Counted from the stretch's first letter, positions 15,235 to 24,275 are shown. The stretch: DNA of 47,988 nucleotides from Bacteroidales bacterium (GCA_017617125.1 JAFZWY010000028.1:1-47988); one strand, 5' to 3'. A program made the numbers and translations. The notes: generated by a model not told the origin, from the letters alone.

Positions 15235-18200
15235 TTAGAAGTTATTTAAATCTGTTGGACGAAGTGATCCGAACCATTTCAATACCTTTTGTCCAATTCC
15301 AGGAGCATTTACATGAATCAGATATACACCACTCGAAATAACGATGTTAGCCGAGTTGGTAAGATCCCATTCGATGAAAGTAGACTCTGTATCCTTCTTG
15401 AACCTACGAATAAGTGTACCGTTGATATTGTAGATTGAAATGGTACAAGTCTTAGGCAGGTTGGTAATTCTTACTATATTGTCGAGCTGATTCGACTCAT
15501 AGTATGAAGAACCGTAGTATGGATTTGGAACGACCCTGATAAGGTCGAGAGCATTTTCTGCAGTTTCCTGATCGTCGAAAATAGTCTTGATATCAGATGT
15601 TGAGAACCTGAATAAAGGAGCATTGTCGTTTACAGGATTTGCAATAGCCATATCCTTCTTTGCCTGATAGTAAGGCATCGAAGTTCTGATCTTGATTGTA
15701 ACATCTGTTGCGAGGAAATCAAAACGTGAGCTCTGCATTGGTATTGCTGTCCACATGGCAGTCTTCCATGCAGTTCTCATAGCGTTTTCATCACCATTTT
15801 CATACTTAAGAAGCTGTTCGTAGAGGTACTTACATGAGTCGTATGCCGGAGCATTGCTACCAGTACCGTCGTTATCACCGATGGTGTTAGCCATGACATA
15901 GATGTAATGCTTACCACCAAGGATTGGATTATAATGGTTATCGGCATAGTGTGAAGTTGGATTCCACAACATATCACAACCGTTTTCACCAGTCATCCAG
16001 GAATCTTCGCCGAACATAATGTTCAATCTTTCACCGGTTGCAATATTGATTGCATAACCTGGGAACCATCCCATACCGTGGGTTCCCGAATTATCTGGAT
16101 TTCCGTCCTTATCTACAGAAGGAGACTTTCTAAGACCAAACTTTTTGGCACCACCATAACTTGTATAGTTAGTACTCAACATCTTAATATCCCATCCGCA
16201 ACCATTAGTCTTCCATTCATTTTCGTTCATTTCTACTACACAAGCACGTGTCCATTTCGACTTGTCGGCTGTAATTACAATGTTTACAGAAGCAAGAGGT
16301 TGCGACTTGTTAAGAGAGAATGCTGAGACATCAGGTACCGGGTACTTGTTTGAACCCACATTAGGAAGAAGACCATATCTACCGCAGTTTGCAAGAGCTG
16401 CAGGAGCCCAAGCGCCACCACAAACCTTTTCAAAGTTCTGATCCTTATCAACAACCAGCTTGTCACCCTGAAGGTTAATAGTCTTATATGAATCCTGATT
16501 TCCGTCATCGAACTTACATGAGTCGTGTGATGGATATACAAAAGAACCTGACTTTATCCAGTTTGTCCACTTCAATCCCTGAGTTTCCTGATATGAATCA
16601 TCGTCAGTTACGAAATATATCCAAGGCTTGGTTTCGTCAGCATATGTTATGCTGGATGAAATGAGACCATTAGAATAAGTATTGTTATCGTAATCACATG
16701 CTGGCAAATCCTGCATAATCGATATCGAGAAACCCCAGTTCATGAACAACTGTTCGTTTGCATAACCGAGGTTAACAACTGCATCCGAATGAACAGAGTC
16801 ACCTGCTTCGTTGTAAACTACATAGCTAAACGGTGAATAATTTGTAGTAGTCATTGTAGAACCATTTGTTCCTATTATACCGAGAGAGTTCGATTTGCTT
16901 ACATTGAACTTAACGTAGTAGGTGTCATCAATTATTGAGAGCGGGTCAATAACCTTTACATTGATAGGACCATATCCATTTTCGTATGTTCTTTCCTTGA
17001 TCTTCCAAGGATAACCAGACATGATTTCTTCGATGCATTCTTCCTTGAGTTCAAGTTCGCAATTTGCGTTACCGAAACCTTCTATCATTGTAATTTCTGG
17101 ACCGTAACCATATTCGCCCTGGATTATGGTTCCGCCTACGCTTGTGATGTGAGGAGTTGCTGTATATATCTTGATGTTGTTTCTACCTGCAAGATAAGGA
17201 GTCTTCTGTCCCTTGAAAGTAGATTCATCGTTCTGGTCGTATTTCATTGTCGGGTTGAACGAGTAAGCAATTGCGCTATAGTAGTATTCCCTATTGTTAA
17301 TAAGCCTCGAGTCGCCCGTTGCGAAGAAGTCCTTTTCAACTACAAATGTGTGTGAGATACCTTTGTTTTCACCATTAACTTCCAATACAGGAACGTTAGC
17401 ATCCATATCGTCTGACCAGGTGTAGTTAACCAACTTTGATACGTCATCCTTTATATCGCACTGGAAAACCAAACGAGTCTTGTTACCATCATATCTGTCG
17501 GTCATAGAAACAGAAGCATCCTTGAACTGGAAAATCTGGTAACCCTGGAAATAGTAGTGCTGGTCGCACGGATCAATATCAGGATCACCGCAGAACAATG
17601 ATGGATCCTTTTCATAGTATCCTTCGAGGTAGTTGTTTGAACTTGCCTTGTTATAGATATGGAAAATAAGTTTTCTGTCGAGTTCAACAATATTCAAATC
17701 TGGAGCATCAGGACCATCGAGAACGCGGAAGCAGTTTTCGAAAAGAATCTGAGCCTTATCGTCGGCAACCTTTACAGCTTCTACCGATGCGTATGCACCA
17801 CCAGAAGTTGCTCTTGCCCAAACAGCACCGATTGTAATATCGTTAACCTGACCTGGAGTCAAGGTAAATGGACCAGCAGCCTGAATTAAACGTCTATCAT
17901 CAGGGTCGTTAGATTCGGTTTCTTCTGTCCAGTTTTCCCTTATAGCACCATCCTGTCCCCAACCGCATACATCGGAAGTACCTGGGAACATAAAGTTGGT
18001 AGGCTGAGAAGCATCTGCGCCTAATGCTACAGAATAACCATCGCCACCATACAGAAGAGGTGAATTATCCTTCCAGTAACCAGTCATGTAGTTGTAGTAC
18101 TGTACTGCTGTTTCTGGGTCGGTCTTATTTGTATTACCACCTGTAGTATTGTTGAAGTATATAAAACGTCTCATACCCCAGCGCTCGTTATCTACAGTAC

Positions 18201-19407
18201 CGTCGCCGAAGTTCAAACCGTTGATGTTACCGTTCATGAAATCACCTACGTTACAATCGAGAACCTTCTTGCCGGATACTTCAACGTAGCTAGTCGAGTT
18301 ATCCATACCATCGGGATCCTGATAAGGACCTTCGAAGAAGTCGATACCTACTGCAGGTGGCTGAGAACCGTAACCATGTGTACCATTGTAATCCTGGTCT
18401 TCCTGGTCACCATTGTAGAAGAAACCCAAACCACGCTGAACATCGCATCCTACATAGTCGTCGTAACCGTTACCTAAGTCACCGTCAACGAATACACCGA
18501 AATAAGTATTATACAAGGTATAGGTTGAACGGTTGATGATTCTGTAGTTGTAGAAAGTCATGTCGTTCAATGCGTCGTTGGTCTGGAATGCGAAAGCCTG
18601 AGCCCTGAATTCAAAACCAATTGCAGCGCCACCAGTTTCAGTGTGGATATTACCCTTGTCGTTGTAAACCCACCACATGGTGTAGTCACCGAACAGACGT
18701 GCTGCCTGGCCACGAGGTCTCAAGCAGTCCGGGTCCTCGGTAATACCTTCGGTAGCGAACTCAAAATATGGGAAGTCGCCCCTTGTATAATCGTAGTAAC
18801 CATCACCATCCATATCATAGAAAGGAGCAAGATTGTAATCGTATCCTCCTACTGGTCCGTGAGCCGGCCATTCTCTGATAATTTCTGGAACTGAATATTC
18901 AGGATCTGGGTCACAATCTGGATCAGTATTGCAGTTGTACCATTCTCTGAAATCCTTTACTTGCTGCTTCGACACGCAGAAATGCCTATCGTACTGGCGG
19001 CATATATCTGAAGAAACAGATGCAATTTCGGCACCCGAAATAATCAGTGGGCCAGGCCAATAGTCGATACCTACCTGACGGTAACGCTGAGCAGCCAGTT
19101 TCAACTGACCGTTAGCATCCTTACCACCGACCCAGATAGCCGAACAATAAAGAGCATGGATACCACCGCCTCTTGGAACTTCGTATTTTGCCTTACCCTG
19201 CAAGTCCCACCACATGTCACCACCAGTGTGGACTCTGGCAACTACATTGTTCAAGGCCAAATCGGTAGAGGTTCTTGCCGATTCGCATCCGCCGGTTGCC
19301 TTGGCGACAGGAGCAACATTGACTGTTCCCGCCCACTTGTCAGCAAATGCATAACTTGAACAAAGACCAAGTATTACTACAAATACTATTTTATTTAAAC
19401 TTTTCAT
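15235..19407 (-). CDS. Giant exported protein (1390 aa) with T9SS-like C-terminal domain
   Basis: It has a signal peptide (cut near residue 22, SYAFA) and no transmembrane segment. The N-terminal third carries VHTGGDMWWDLQGKAKYEVP and ALYCSAIWVGGKDANGQLK, which I recall from large Bacteroidota surface proteins of unknown function, and an Asp-rich loop YDMDGDGYYDYTRGD near 215-230 that may bind calcium. Several cysteine pairs occur (CNTDPDCDPD). The last 100 residues have VVPNPYYGSSYYE, ITNLPKTCTISIYNINGTLIRRF and SSGVYLIHVNAPG, related to type A sorting domains, but end with an added KWFGSLRPTDLNNF tail. Surface location is therefore probable, not certain. It lies between the TonB-dependent receptor and the PorV-like gene with gaps of 31 and 17 bases, so one transcript is likely. 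Confidence 0.85.
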   Translation of the reverse strand: MKSLNKIVFVVILGLCSSYAFADKWAGTVNVAPVAKATGGCESARTSTDLALNNVVARVHTGGDMWWDLQGKAKYEVPRGGGIHALYCSAIWVGGKDANGQLKLAAQRYRQVGIDYWPGPLIISGAEIASVSSDICRQYDRHFCVSKQQVKDFREWYNCNTDPDCDPDPEYSVPEIIREWPAHGPVGGYDYNLAPFYDMDGDGYYDYTRGDFPYFEFATEGITEDPDCLRPRGQAARLFGDYTMWWVYNDKGNIHTETGGAAIGFEFRAQAFAFQTNDALNDMTFYNYRIINRSTYTLYNTYFGVFVDGDLGNGYDDYVGCDVQRGLGFFYNGDQEDQDYNGTHGYGSQPPAVGIDFFEGPYQDPDGMDNSTSYVEVSGKKVLDCNVGDFMNGNINGLNFGDGTVDNERWGMRRFIYFNNTTGGNTNKTDPETAVQYYNYMTGYWKDNSPLLYGGDGYSVALGADASQPTNFMFPGTSDVCGWGQDGAIRENWTEETESNDPDDRRLIQAAGPFTLTPGQVNDITIGAVWARATSGGAYASVEAVKVADDKAQILFENCFRVLDGPDAPDLNIVELDRKLIFHIYNKASSNNYLEGYYEKDPSLFCGDPDIDPCDQHYYFQGYQIFQFKDASVSMTDRYDGNKTRLVFQCDIKDDVSKLVNYTWSDDMDANVPVLEVNGENKGISHTFVVEKDFFATGDSRLINNREYYYSAIAYSFNPTMKYDQNDESTFKGQKTPYLAGRNNIKIYTATPHITSVGGTIIQGEYGYGPEITMIEGFGNANCELELKEECIEEIMSGYPWKIKERTYENGYGPINVKVIDPLSIIDDTYYVKFNVSKSNSLGIIGTNGSTMTTTNYSPFSYVVYNEAGDSVHSDAVVNLGYANEQLFMNWGFSISIMQDLPACDYDNNTYSNGLISSSITYADETKPWIYFVTDDDSYQETQGLKWTNWIKSGSFVYPSHDSCKFDDGNQDSYKTINLQGDKLVVDKDQNFEKVCGGAWAPAALANCGRYGLLPNVGSNKYPVPDVSAFSLNKSQPLASVNIVITADKSKWTRACVVEMNENEWKTNGCGWDIKMLSTNYTSYGGAKKFGLRKSPSVDKDGNPDNSGTHGMGWFPGYAINIATGERLNIMFGEDSWMTGENGCDMLWNPTSHYADNHYNPILGGKHYIYVMANTIGDNDGTGSNAPAYDSCKYLYEQLLKYENGDENAMRTAWKTAMWTAIPMQSSRFDFLATDVTIKIRTSMPYYQAKKDMAIANPVNDNAPLFRFSTSDIKTIFDDQETAENALDLIRVVPNPYYGSSYYESNQLDNIVRITNLPKTCTISIYNINGTLIRRFKKDTESTFIEWDLTNSANIVISSGVYLIHVNAPGIGQKVLKWFGSLRPTDLNNF

Positions 19408-19438
19408 ATCGTGATATTTGTATTTTTCTTAATTAAAA

Positions 19439-22400
19439 TTAGAACGAGAAACTTACACCTAGTCTAACTGTTGTTGGCAACATGTAGTAGCCAGGCTGGT
19501 TGATATACATTGCATAGTAGTTCCTGAATGCAGCCTCATCGGTCTGGGTTGCAATCAAAGTCTGGTAGTCGGCATAGTTCAGATAACCGTTGTCGCCTGC
19601 GTTACCTGTGTATGGATATACATACATCGGGGTCTTCGAATTCAGGAGGTTGCTTACATCCAACGAGATTCTAAGGTTACCATATCTCTCGCGTGATCCA
19701 GGTTCGTCTTCCTTTGCCTTGGCAAGTCTGATTCTGATATCTCTTGAAACACTCATATCAATCTTTGTTCTCCAAGGCTTGGTTGCACCGTTCAAAGAAC
19801 CAACGATTACACCATTTGAAGGTTCTGTTCTCTTGGTGTATGGAGTACCAGAACCAGATACAATAGTAAAGTTGACACCTGTGTTGGCGAGAATATTCTT
19901 ACCATTGATCTTTGGTCCGTTATATGGTGAACCATCGGCCTTACCACCGAAACGGTAGTCGAGAACGATCTGGAAGTTATGACGCTGGTCTACATCCAAC
20001 GGGAGGATGGTACGCAAGTTAGGATTATCGGACTTAACGATTGAAGCGCCCGAATCGTAGCTTGAACCGGTACCCTTTGCCCACTGCAATGTGTAGTTGG
20101 CTCTCAATGTGATATTTCCTGTTCTTCTGAGGTCGTATGCAAGGGTGAAACCTCTTACAGTACCAAAGTCGATGTTACCGAGTGTATAGTAAGTAACAGG
20201 ATAAGCTCCGTAAACAGAGATTGTCTGCAACTTATCACGCATTTCACGGTAAAATGCCGAAAGTTTCAACGAAGATGTATTTCCGAGTTTCTGCTGGAAA
20301 CCTAATTCGTAGTCGATAGTCTTTTCTGTCTTAAGGTCAGGGTTGTTAAGAGTTGAAGTACCGAGCTGTCTGATGAACAAGTATTCGGTCGGGCTCAACT
20401 GTCCGCCTGCCTGTGGACGCTGTGATAGAATGTCGTAGTGAGCGAAGAACAAAGCGTCTTCGGAAATCGGGAACGAGAATGCTATACGAGGCATAACAAC
20501 TACCTGCGGTTGATAATCCTTGAATGCCGAAGCATTGAGGTCTTCGTTAGGATCAACGAGGTAAGGAGTAATACCATTAGCACCCTGTATCGAGTTCGGG
20601 TTATCGATTTCAAGACCGTTAGCATTGTACCATACACTTCCTACACGGTAACCGGTAATTTCGGTCGGGTTGTTCATATCGTTAACATAAACAACAGCAT
20701 CTTCAGGAATATTTCCAGGATGATTTGTCGAACCGATAAGATCAACCTCAGTGTTTCCAACTGTGTATGCGTTATGCAAAGTATACATATCCTTCAACAC
20801 GCTCTGGTTTGCATCGTAGCGGTCGATACGAACACCAATATTGAAGATAAGGTCCTTGAATGCGAACTTATCCTGAATATAACCAGCCATATATGTAGGT
20901 TCGAACGGAGCTATAGGTCTGTCGAGGAATCCGTCGCCATCAGCGTCCTTTGTGAAGAAGTCTTCGAAAGTAGGCTTATAGTTCAACTTGTTGCCTGCAT
21001 AGTCGAAACCGTAGTATGAAACGTAGCTCGAACCCTGGTTGAACAATTCATCGGGGCTGAACCAGTTGATGTCGAATGTGCTCGGGTCGTATGAATCGAC
21101 ATTGATCCAGTCGGTTCCGTCAACTGCGAGACCCAAAGCTTCGCGCAGGTGCTTGTCGAATCTCTTCTGGGTAGAAGCATTGTAAATTCTAGGATAGTCG
21201 ATTGTATCGAGGAATAAACCGTTTTCATCTCTATAAACAATAGGCTGAGTCTTGTCGATTTCTTCGATATGGCTGTTTGCAAGGCTACGAGCCAAGCCCC
21301 ACAATTGATAAGCAGAAACTCCGAAATAAGAGTCGCGTCTCTGTTCAAACTCGAAACCGAGGCTTATTTCGTGTCCGCCAAGGTCGGCAGATGCATTAGC
21401 AGAAACTCTCAACTGTGTTGCATCCGTCTTTGAGTACGAACCGTAAGGAACTCCAGGAACCTGCCACATACCATAGATGTTATCTGGGCCTTCACCATTG
21501 AGCAAACCACCGTACATCTGGATGTACTGGGTATACATTGTCGAGAAGCTGTTGCCCATATAGTCGTAGAACTGATCGGTATACGTAGCAAGTGCAGGAT
21601 TGAGGCTACCGCCATTGAATTCATTAACCTCATAGTAGAAAGTTTCCATGCAGTTACCGACAAGACCAGTAACTGTATCTTCTGCCCAACTATAATATTT
21701 ATTAGGTGAAATGTCGAACTTTCCTACATAGCCATAATCGAAGAAATTGTCCCAATGACGGGCATCACCCGACTGTGACAAAACTTTTGTATAGTCGACC
21801 TGAATTGTGTAATATGGATTTCTAAGGAATGCTTTCTTTTCTGGATCCTCACTCTCCTTTTCTCTGAACTTCTGGGTCAAACGTCCATAAGCACGATAGC
21901 TTCCATATTTCTGACGACCATTGTTGTCGGAATTGAAAAGTGAATTACCCCTAGAATATATCTTGGCATCTGCAAGATAGATATTGGTACCGAAAGTAAT
22001 GTCAAGATCCCTTATAGGAGCGATATCAATCTTGGCTGCAATATTAACATCCTTGTTCGTTGCATTTGTTCTTCTTCTCTTGTTGTAGAAAGAGTCATCC
22101 TTAAGATATAAGGTATTCTGATAAACAACAGCACCGTTTTCACCTTCGACAAGACGAAGAGGATTCTTGGTCATTTCTTCAACGACGTCGTCTTTTGCTC
22201 TCCACTCGCCAACTGCCGACGGGCTACCATCAAGAATATACCTACCTTCGGCCGATACCATGAAGCCCATGATTGTTCTCTTTCTGCTAGTACCTTCTTC
22301 AGTCTTCGACCAGATAGGACCCGACAAGGTAAGACCTGCAAGGTTGTAACCGTAACCTTCGACAGAGCAAAGGACTTCAGCACCACCCCAGAACTCGGAA

Positions 22401-23077
22401 GCAGGGCCCTTGGTGGTCAAGCTGATGATACCACCAGTAGCATCACCGTACTGTGCGGGAACACCACCGGTGATTACAGATACCTGTTCGATTGCCGACT
22501 TTGGTACGCTATTAGAACCACGAACCTTAACACCGTCGACATAGTAGACAACGTCTTCGGAACGAGAACCTCTAATACTACCTACAGAACCATCTTCCGA
22601 GTAAACACCACCGACTGTAGCTGCAACAGCATCTGCCGAACGGGCGCTCATTCTCGAAATATCTTCCGATGTCATCGTACCACCCGACTGGGTCTGGTCC
22701 TTCTGGATAAGAGGAACCTTGTACTCGATAACTTCTACTTCCGCAAGCATTTCTGCTTCGGGTTTCAACTTGAAGTTCTGGAAAGTAATTTGTCCAGCAG
22801 TAACCTGAACGTTTGAATACTTAACGACTCCGTAGCCGATATACGATGCAGACACATCGTACTTACCAGCCTTGATAGGCTTGATACTGAATCGACCGTC
22901 GAAATCGGTAGTACCACCGGTAACCACGTTTCCATTCTCTTCGATAGAAACATTCGCAAATGGAATTGGTTCATTGGTTGCCGCATCAATAACGGTACCG
23001 TTCAAAGTACCTGACTGGGCGAACAACCCAACGCTCGCTAAGAGCGTCAAAATCAACAATTGTATCCTTCGTAACAT
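19439..23077 (-). CDS. Large TonB-dependent receptor with carboxypeptidase-like regulatory domain
   Basis: A 1212-residue outer-membrane protein. The signal peptide ends near residue 20 (GLFAQ). Residues about 24-105 form a carboxypeptidase-regulatory-like beta-sandwich (LNGTVIDAATNEPIPFANV, TDFDGRFSIKPIKAGKYDV). The plug domain at about 130-230 includes MSARSADAVAATVGGVYSED, the SIRGSRSEDVVYYVDGVKV segment and AQYGDATGGIISLTTKGP (each part of a longer run). The barrel follows, ending VRLGVSFSF with a terminal aromatic residue. No SusD partner is encoded nearby, unlike polysaccharide utilisation loci; instead the next genes are the giant exoprotein and a PorV-like barrel. The ligand is unknown. 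A promoter box at 23130-23137 lies upstream. Confidence 0.93.
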   Translation of the reverse strand: MLRRIQLLILTLLASVGLFAQSGTLNGTVIDAATNEPIPFANVSIEENGNVVTGGTTDFDGRFSIKPIKAGKYDVSASYIGYGVVKYSNVQVTAGQITFQNFKLKPEAEMLAEVEVIEYKVPLIQKDQTQSGGTMTSEDISRMSARSADAVAATVGGVYSEDGSVGSIRGSRSEDVVYYVDGVKVRGSNSVPKSAIEQVSVITGGVPAQYGDATGGIISLTTKGPASEFWGGAEVLCSVEGYGYNLAGLTLSGPIWSKTEEGTSRKRTIMGFMVSAEGRYILDGSPSAVGEWRAKDDVVEEMTKNPLRLVEGENGAVVYQNTLYLKDDSFYNKRRRTNATNKDVNIAAKIDIAPIRDLDITFGTNIYLADAKIYSRGNSLFNSDNNGRQKYGSYRAYGRLTQKFREKESEDPEKKAFLRNPYYTIQVDYTKVLSQSGDARHWDNFFDYGYVGKFDISPNKYYSWAEDTVTGLVGNCMETFYYEVNEFNGGSLNPALATYTDQFYDYMGNSFSTMYTQYIQMYGGLLNGEGPDNIYGMWQVPGVPYGSYSKTDATQLRVSANASADLGGHEISLGFEFEQRRDSYFGVSAYQLWGLARSLANSHIEEIDKTQPIVYRDENGLFLDTIDYPRIYNASTQKRFDKHLREALGLAVDGTDWINVDSYDPSTFDINWFSPDELFNQGSSYVSYYGFDYAGNKLNYKPTFEDFFTKDADGDGFLDRPIAPFEPTYMAGYIQDKFAFKDLIFNIGVRIDRYDANQSVLKDMYTLHNAYTVGNTEVDLIGSTNHPGNIPEDAVVYVNDMNNPTEITGYRVGSVWYNANGLEIDNPNSIQGANGITPYLVDPNEDLNASAFKDYQPQVVVMPRIAFSFPISEDALFFAHYDILSQRPQAGGQLSPTEYLFIRQLGTSTLNNPDLKTEKTIDYELGFQQKLGNTSSLKLSAFYREMRDKLQTISVYGAYPVTYYTLGNIDFGTVRGFTLAYDLRRTGNITLRANYTLQWAKGTGSSYDSGASIVKSDNPNLRTILPLDVDQRHNFQIVLDYRFGGKADGSPYNGPKINGKNILANTGVNFTIVSGSGTPYTKRTEPSNGVIVGSLNGATKPWRTKIDMSVSRDIRIRLAKAKEDEPGSRERYGNLRISLDVSNLLNSKTPMYVYPYTGNAGDNGYLNYADYQTLIATQTDEAAFRNYYAMYINQPGYYMLPTTVRLGVSFSF

Positions 23078-23110
23078 AATAAAATTTTACTTACTTACTA
23101 CTTATATCTT

Positions 23111-23137
23111 CCCCAATAAAATGGGGCTTCAAAATTA
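23111..23137 (-). promoter_or_regulatory. Promoter box and 5'-terminal hairpin of the receptor cluster
   Basis: TAATTTTG (minus strand, 23130-23137) matches TAnnTTTG, with a TTG about 21 bases upstream (23159-23161). Immediately downstream CCCCA and TGGGG (23111-23126) can pair, so the transcript probably starts with a small stem-loop, which can protect mRNA from 5' decay. Confidence 0.5.
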
Positions 23138-23254
23138 CTACACTTTTTCTTTTCTTAACAACTTTTTTGCTTTTTTTTTCTGAAAAATTAACAATTAAAA
23201 CACACTATATTGTAATTCAGCACGTTATCTACAAATATTTTTGTTAGTAAATTG

Positions 23255-23283
23255 ACAGGGACGGCCGAGGGAAAAATCCCTAC
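23255..23283. repeat. Imperfect REP-like element
   Basis: ACAGGGACGG on one side and the complement of GTAGGGATTTTTCCC on the other form an imperfect palindrome. The half-sites resemble those at 107, 3527 and 8671. It lies just past the stop of the 23286 gene. Confidence 0.45.
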
Positions 23284-23285
23284 AG

Positions 23286-23819
23286 CTACCTTTTATTATT
23301 TTTATTTGCGGTACGCTTCGACTTCTTCATCCGCTTATAAACTTTCTTCTTGTTGCCTATGTCCTTGCCGGCTCCGCTTACCTTTTTGTGATAATTCTTC
23401 AGTATTTTCCTATGCTCCTTTTCGGCGAGCTTGTCCTTCTTGGCATCTTCCTTGGCCTTCTGCTTTTCAATCTTCAACACAAGACGCTCCTCAGGCGTAG
23501 GCTTGCTATGCTCCTTTTCGGCGCGGCGCGACTTTATATCACGTTCCACACTATACGACTGCGCCTTATGAGCCTGTTTATGCGCCTGCTTCGAACGCTG
23601 CGCGCTCTCGCGTGAATTCTGACGCTTCAACGAGTTCTTGTGGCGCTCGTTTGCACGATGGCTCTTTTCGATACGTCTTTCCTCCTGTCTATCAATCGAT
23701 TCGGCATGCCTATCCTTTTTTGCCGTATAATTAACCTGTGCGGTTGAATAATTGGGAATAAAAATTATTGCTATCAAAAATACTTGGATAACAATTTTGA
23801 TTAATTTTGCCATGTTCAA
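23286..23819 (-). CDS. Highly basic secreted protein of unknown function
   Basis: A 177-residue protein with an N-terminal hydrophobic signal (to about residue 27, ending STAQ) and a mature chain dominated by Lys, Arg, Glu, His and Gln, with few hydrophobic residues. Its pattern (RQEERRIEKSHRANERHK, KIEKQKAKEDAKKDKLAEKE) suggests long charged helices or disorder. No domain is recognised; binding to polyanions such as nucleic acid or LPS is a guess. Its start codon faces that of the Rieske-like gene only 18 bases away. A second ATG two codons in (23813) is an alternative start. A TATCTTTG box at 23851-23858 could be its promoter, inside the neighbouring gene. Confidence 0.72.
   Translation of the reverse strand: MNMAKLIKIVIQVFLIAIIFIPNYSTAQVNYTAKKDRHAESIDRQEERRIEKSHRANERHKNSLKRQNSRESAQRSKQAHKQAHKAQSYSVERDIKSRRAEKEHSKPTPEERLVLKIEKQKAKEDAKKDKLAEKEHRKILKNYHKKVSGAGKDIGNKKKVYKRMKKSKRTANKNNKR
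23802..23809 (+). promoter_or_regulatory. Putative -7 box for the Rieske-like gene
   Basis: TAATTTTG on the plus strand, 29 bases before the ATG at 23838. It overlaps the first codons of the divergent gene. Confidence 0.4.
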
Positions 23820-23837
23820 TTATTAAATAAGTATACC

Positions 23838-24275
23838 ATGAAATTGCTGCCAAAGATACTAATTATTTCAATTCTGCTGCTAGCAATTGGAATAAATCCG
23901 TCCTGCGACAAACAGGAATATGTTCCCTACGTTTACGTAAACGTACAGCTTTACCCCGACATGCCGGCACATAGCGCTCTGAAAACTCCGGGCAACTATA
24001 TTTATGTTGATGGCGGATACAAAGGTATTGTGGTAGCCTGCACATATCCCGACGAATTTGTCGCCTTCGACCGCGCTTGCCCGCACCATCCAAAAACAAA
24101 AGACGCAGTCCTCAGTGTCGACTCCACAGGACTATTCCTCGAATGCCCGATTTGCGGATCGAAATTCAACCTGTACGATGGATCATTGGTAAGCGGTCCG
24201 TCGAAATACACCCCGTTGCAATATACAACAGATTACCAGGGCTCGACGCTGTATATTTATAATTCGTATTATTAG
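23838..24275 (+). CDS. Rieske-like lipoprotein with CxH and CxxC metal-site motifs
   Basis: A 145-residue lipoprotein with a signal peptide and a lipobox ending at Cys 23 (NPSC). The mature part follows the Rieske layout: strand-rich N-terminal region, then FDRACPHHP (Cys 81, His 83) and LECPICGSKFNLYDGS (Cys 103, Cys 106), then the GPSKYTPLQYTT strand typical of Rieske tails. In canonical Rieske proteins the second box is CxxH; here the position of the second His is Cys, so a [2Fe-2S] cluster would have three Cys and one His ligand, or another metal such as zinc is bound. I checked both codons in the nucleotide sequence. It is probably an envelope redox or metal-binding protein; no partner enzyme is adjacent. 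Confidence 0.83.
   Translation: MKLLPKILIISILLLAIGINPSCDKQEYVPYVYVNVQLYPDMPAHSALKTPGNYIYVDGGYKGIVVACTYPDEFVAFDRACPHHPKTKDAVLSVDSTGLFLECPICGSKFNLYDGSLVSGPSKYTPLQYTTDYQGSTLYIYNSYY
23851..23858 (-). promoter_or_regulatory. Putative -7 box for the basic secreted protein gene
   Basis: TATCTTTG on the minus strand, 32 bases before the ATG at 23819. It lies within codons 5-7 of the Rieske-like gene, so the two divergent transcripts would overlap at their 5' ends. Confidence 0.4.

Noticed and set aside
14030..23077. SusCD-type polysaccharide utilisation locus
   Set aside because: No SusD-like lipoprotein or glycoside hydrolase is present beside the TonB-dependent receptor.
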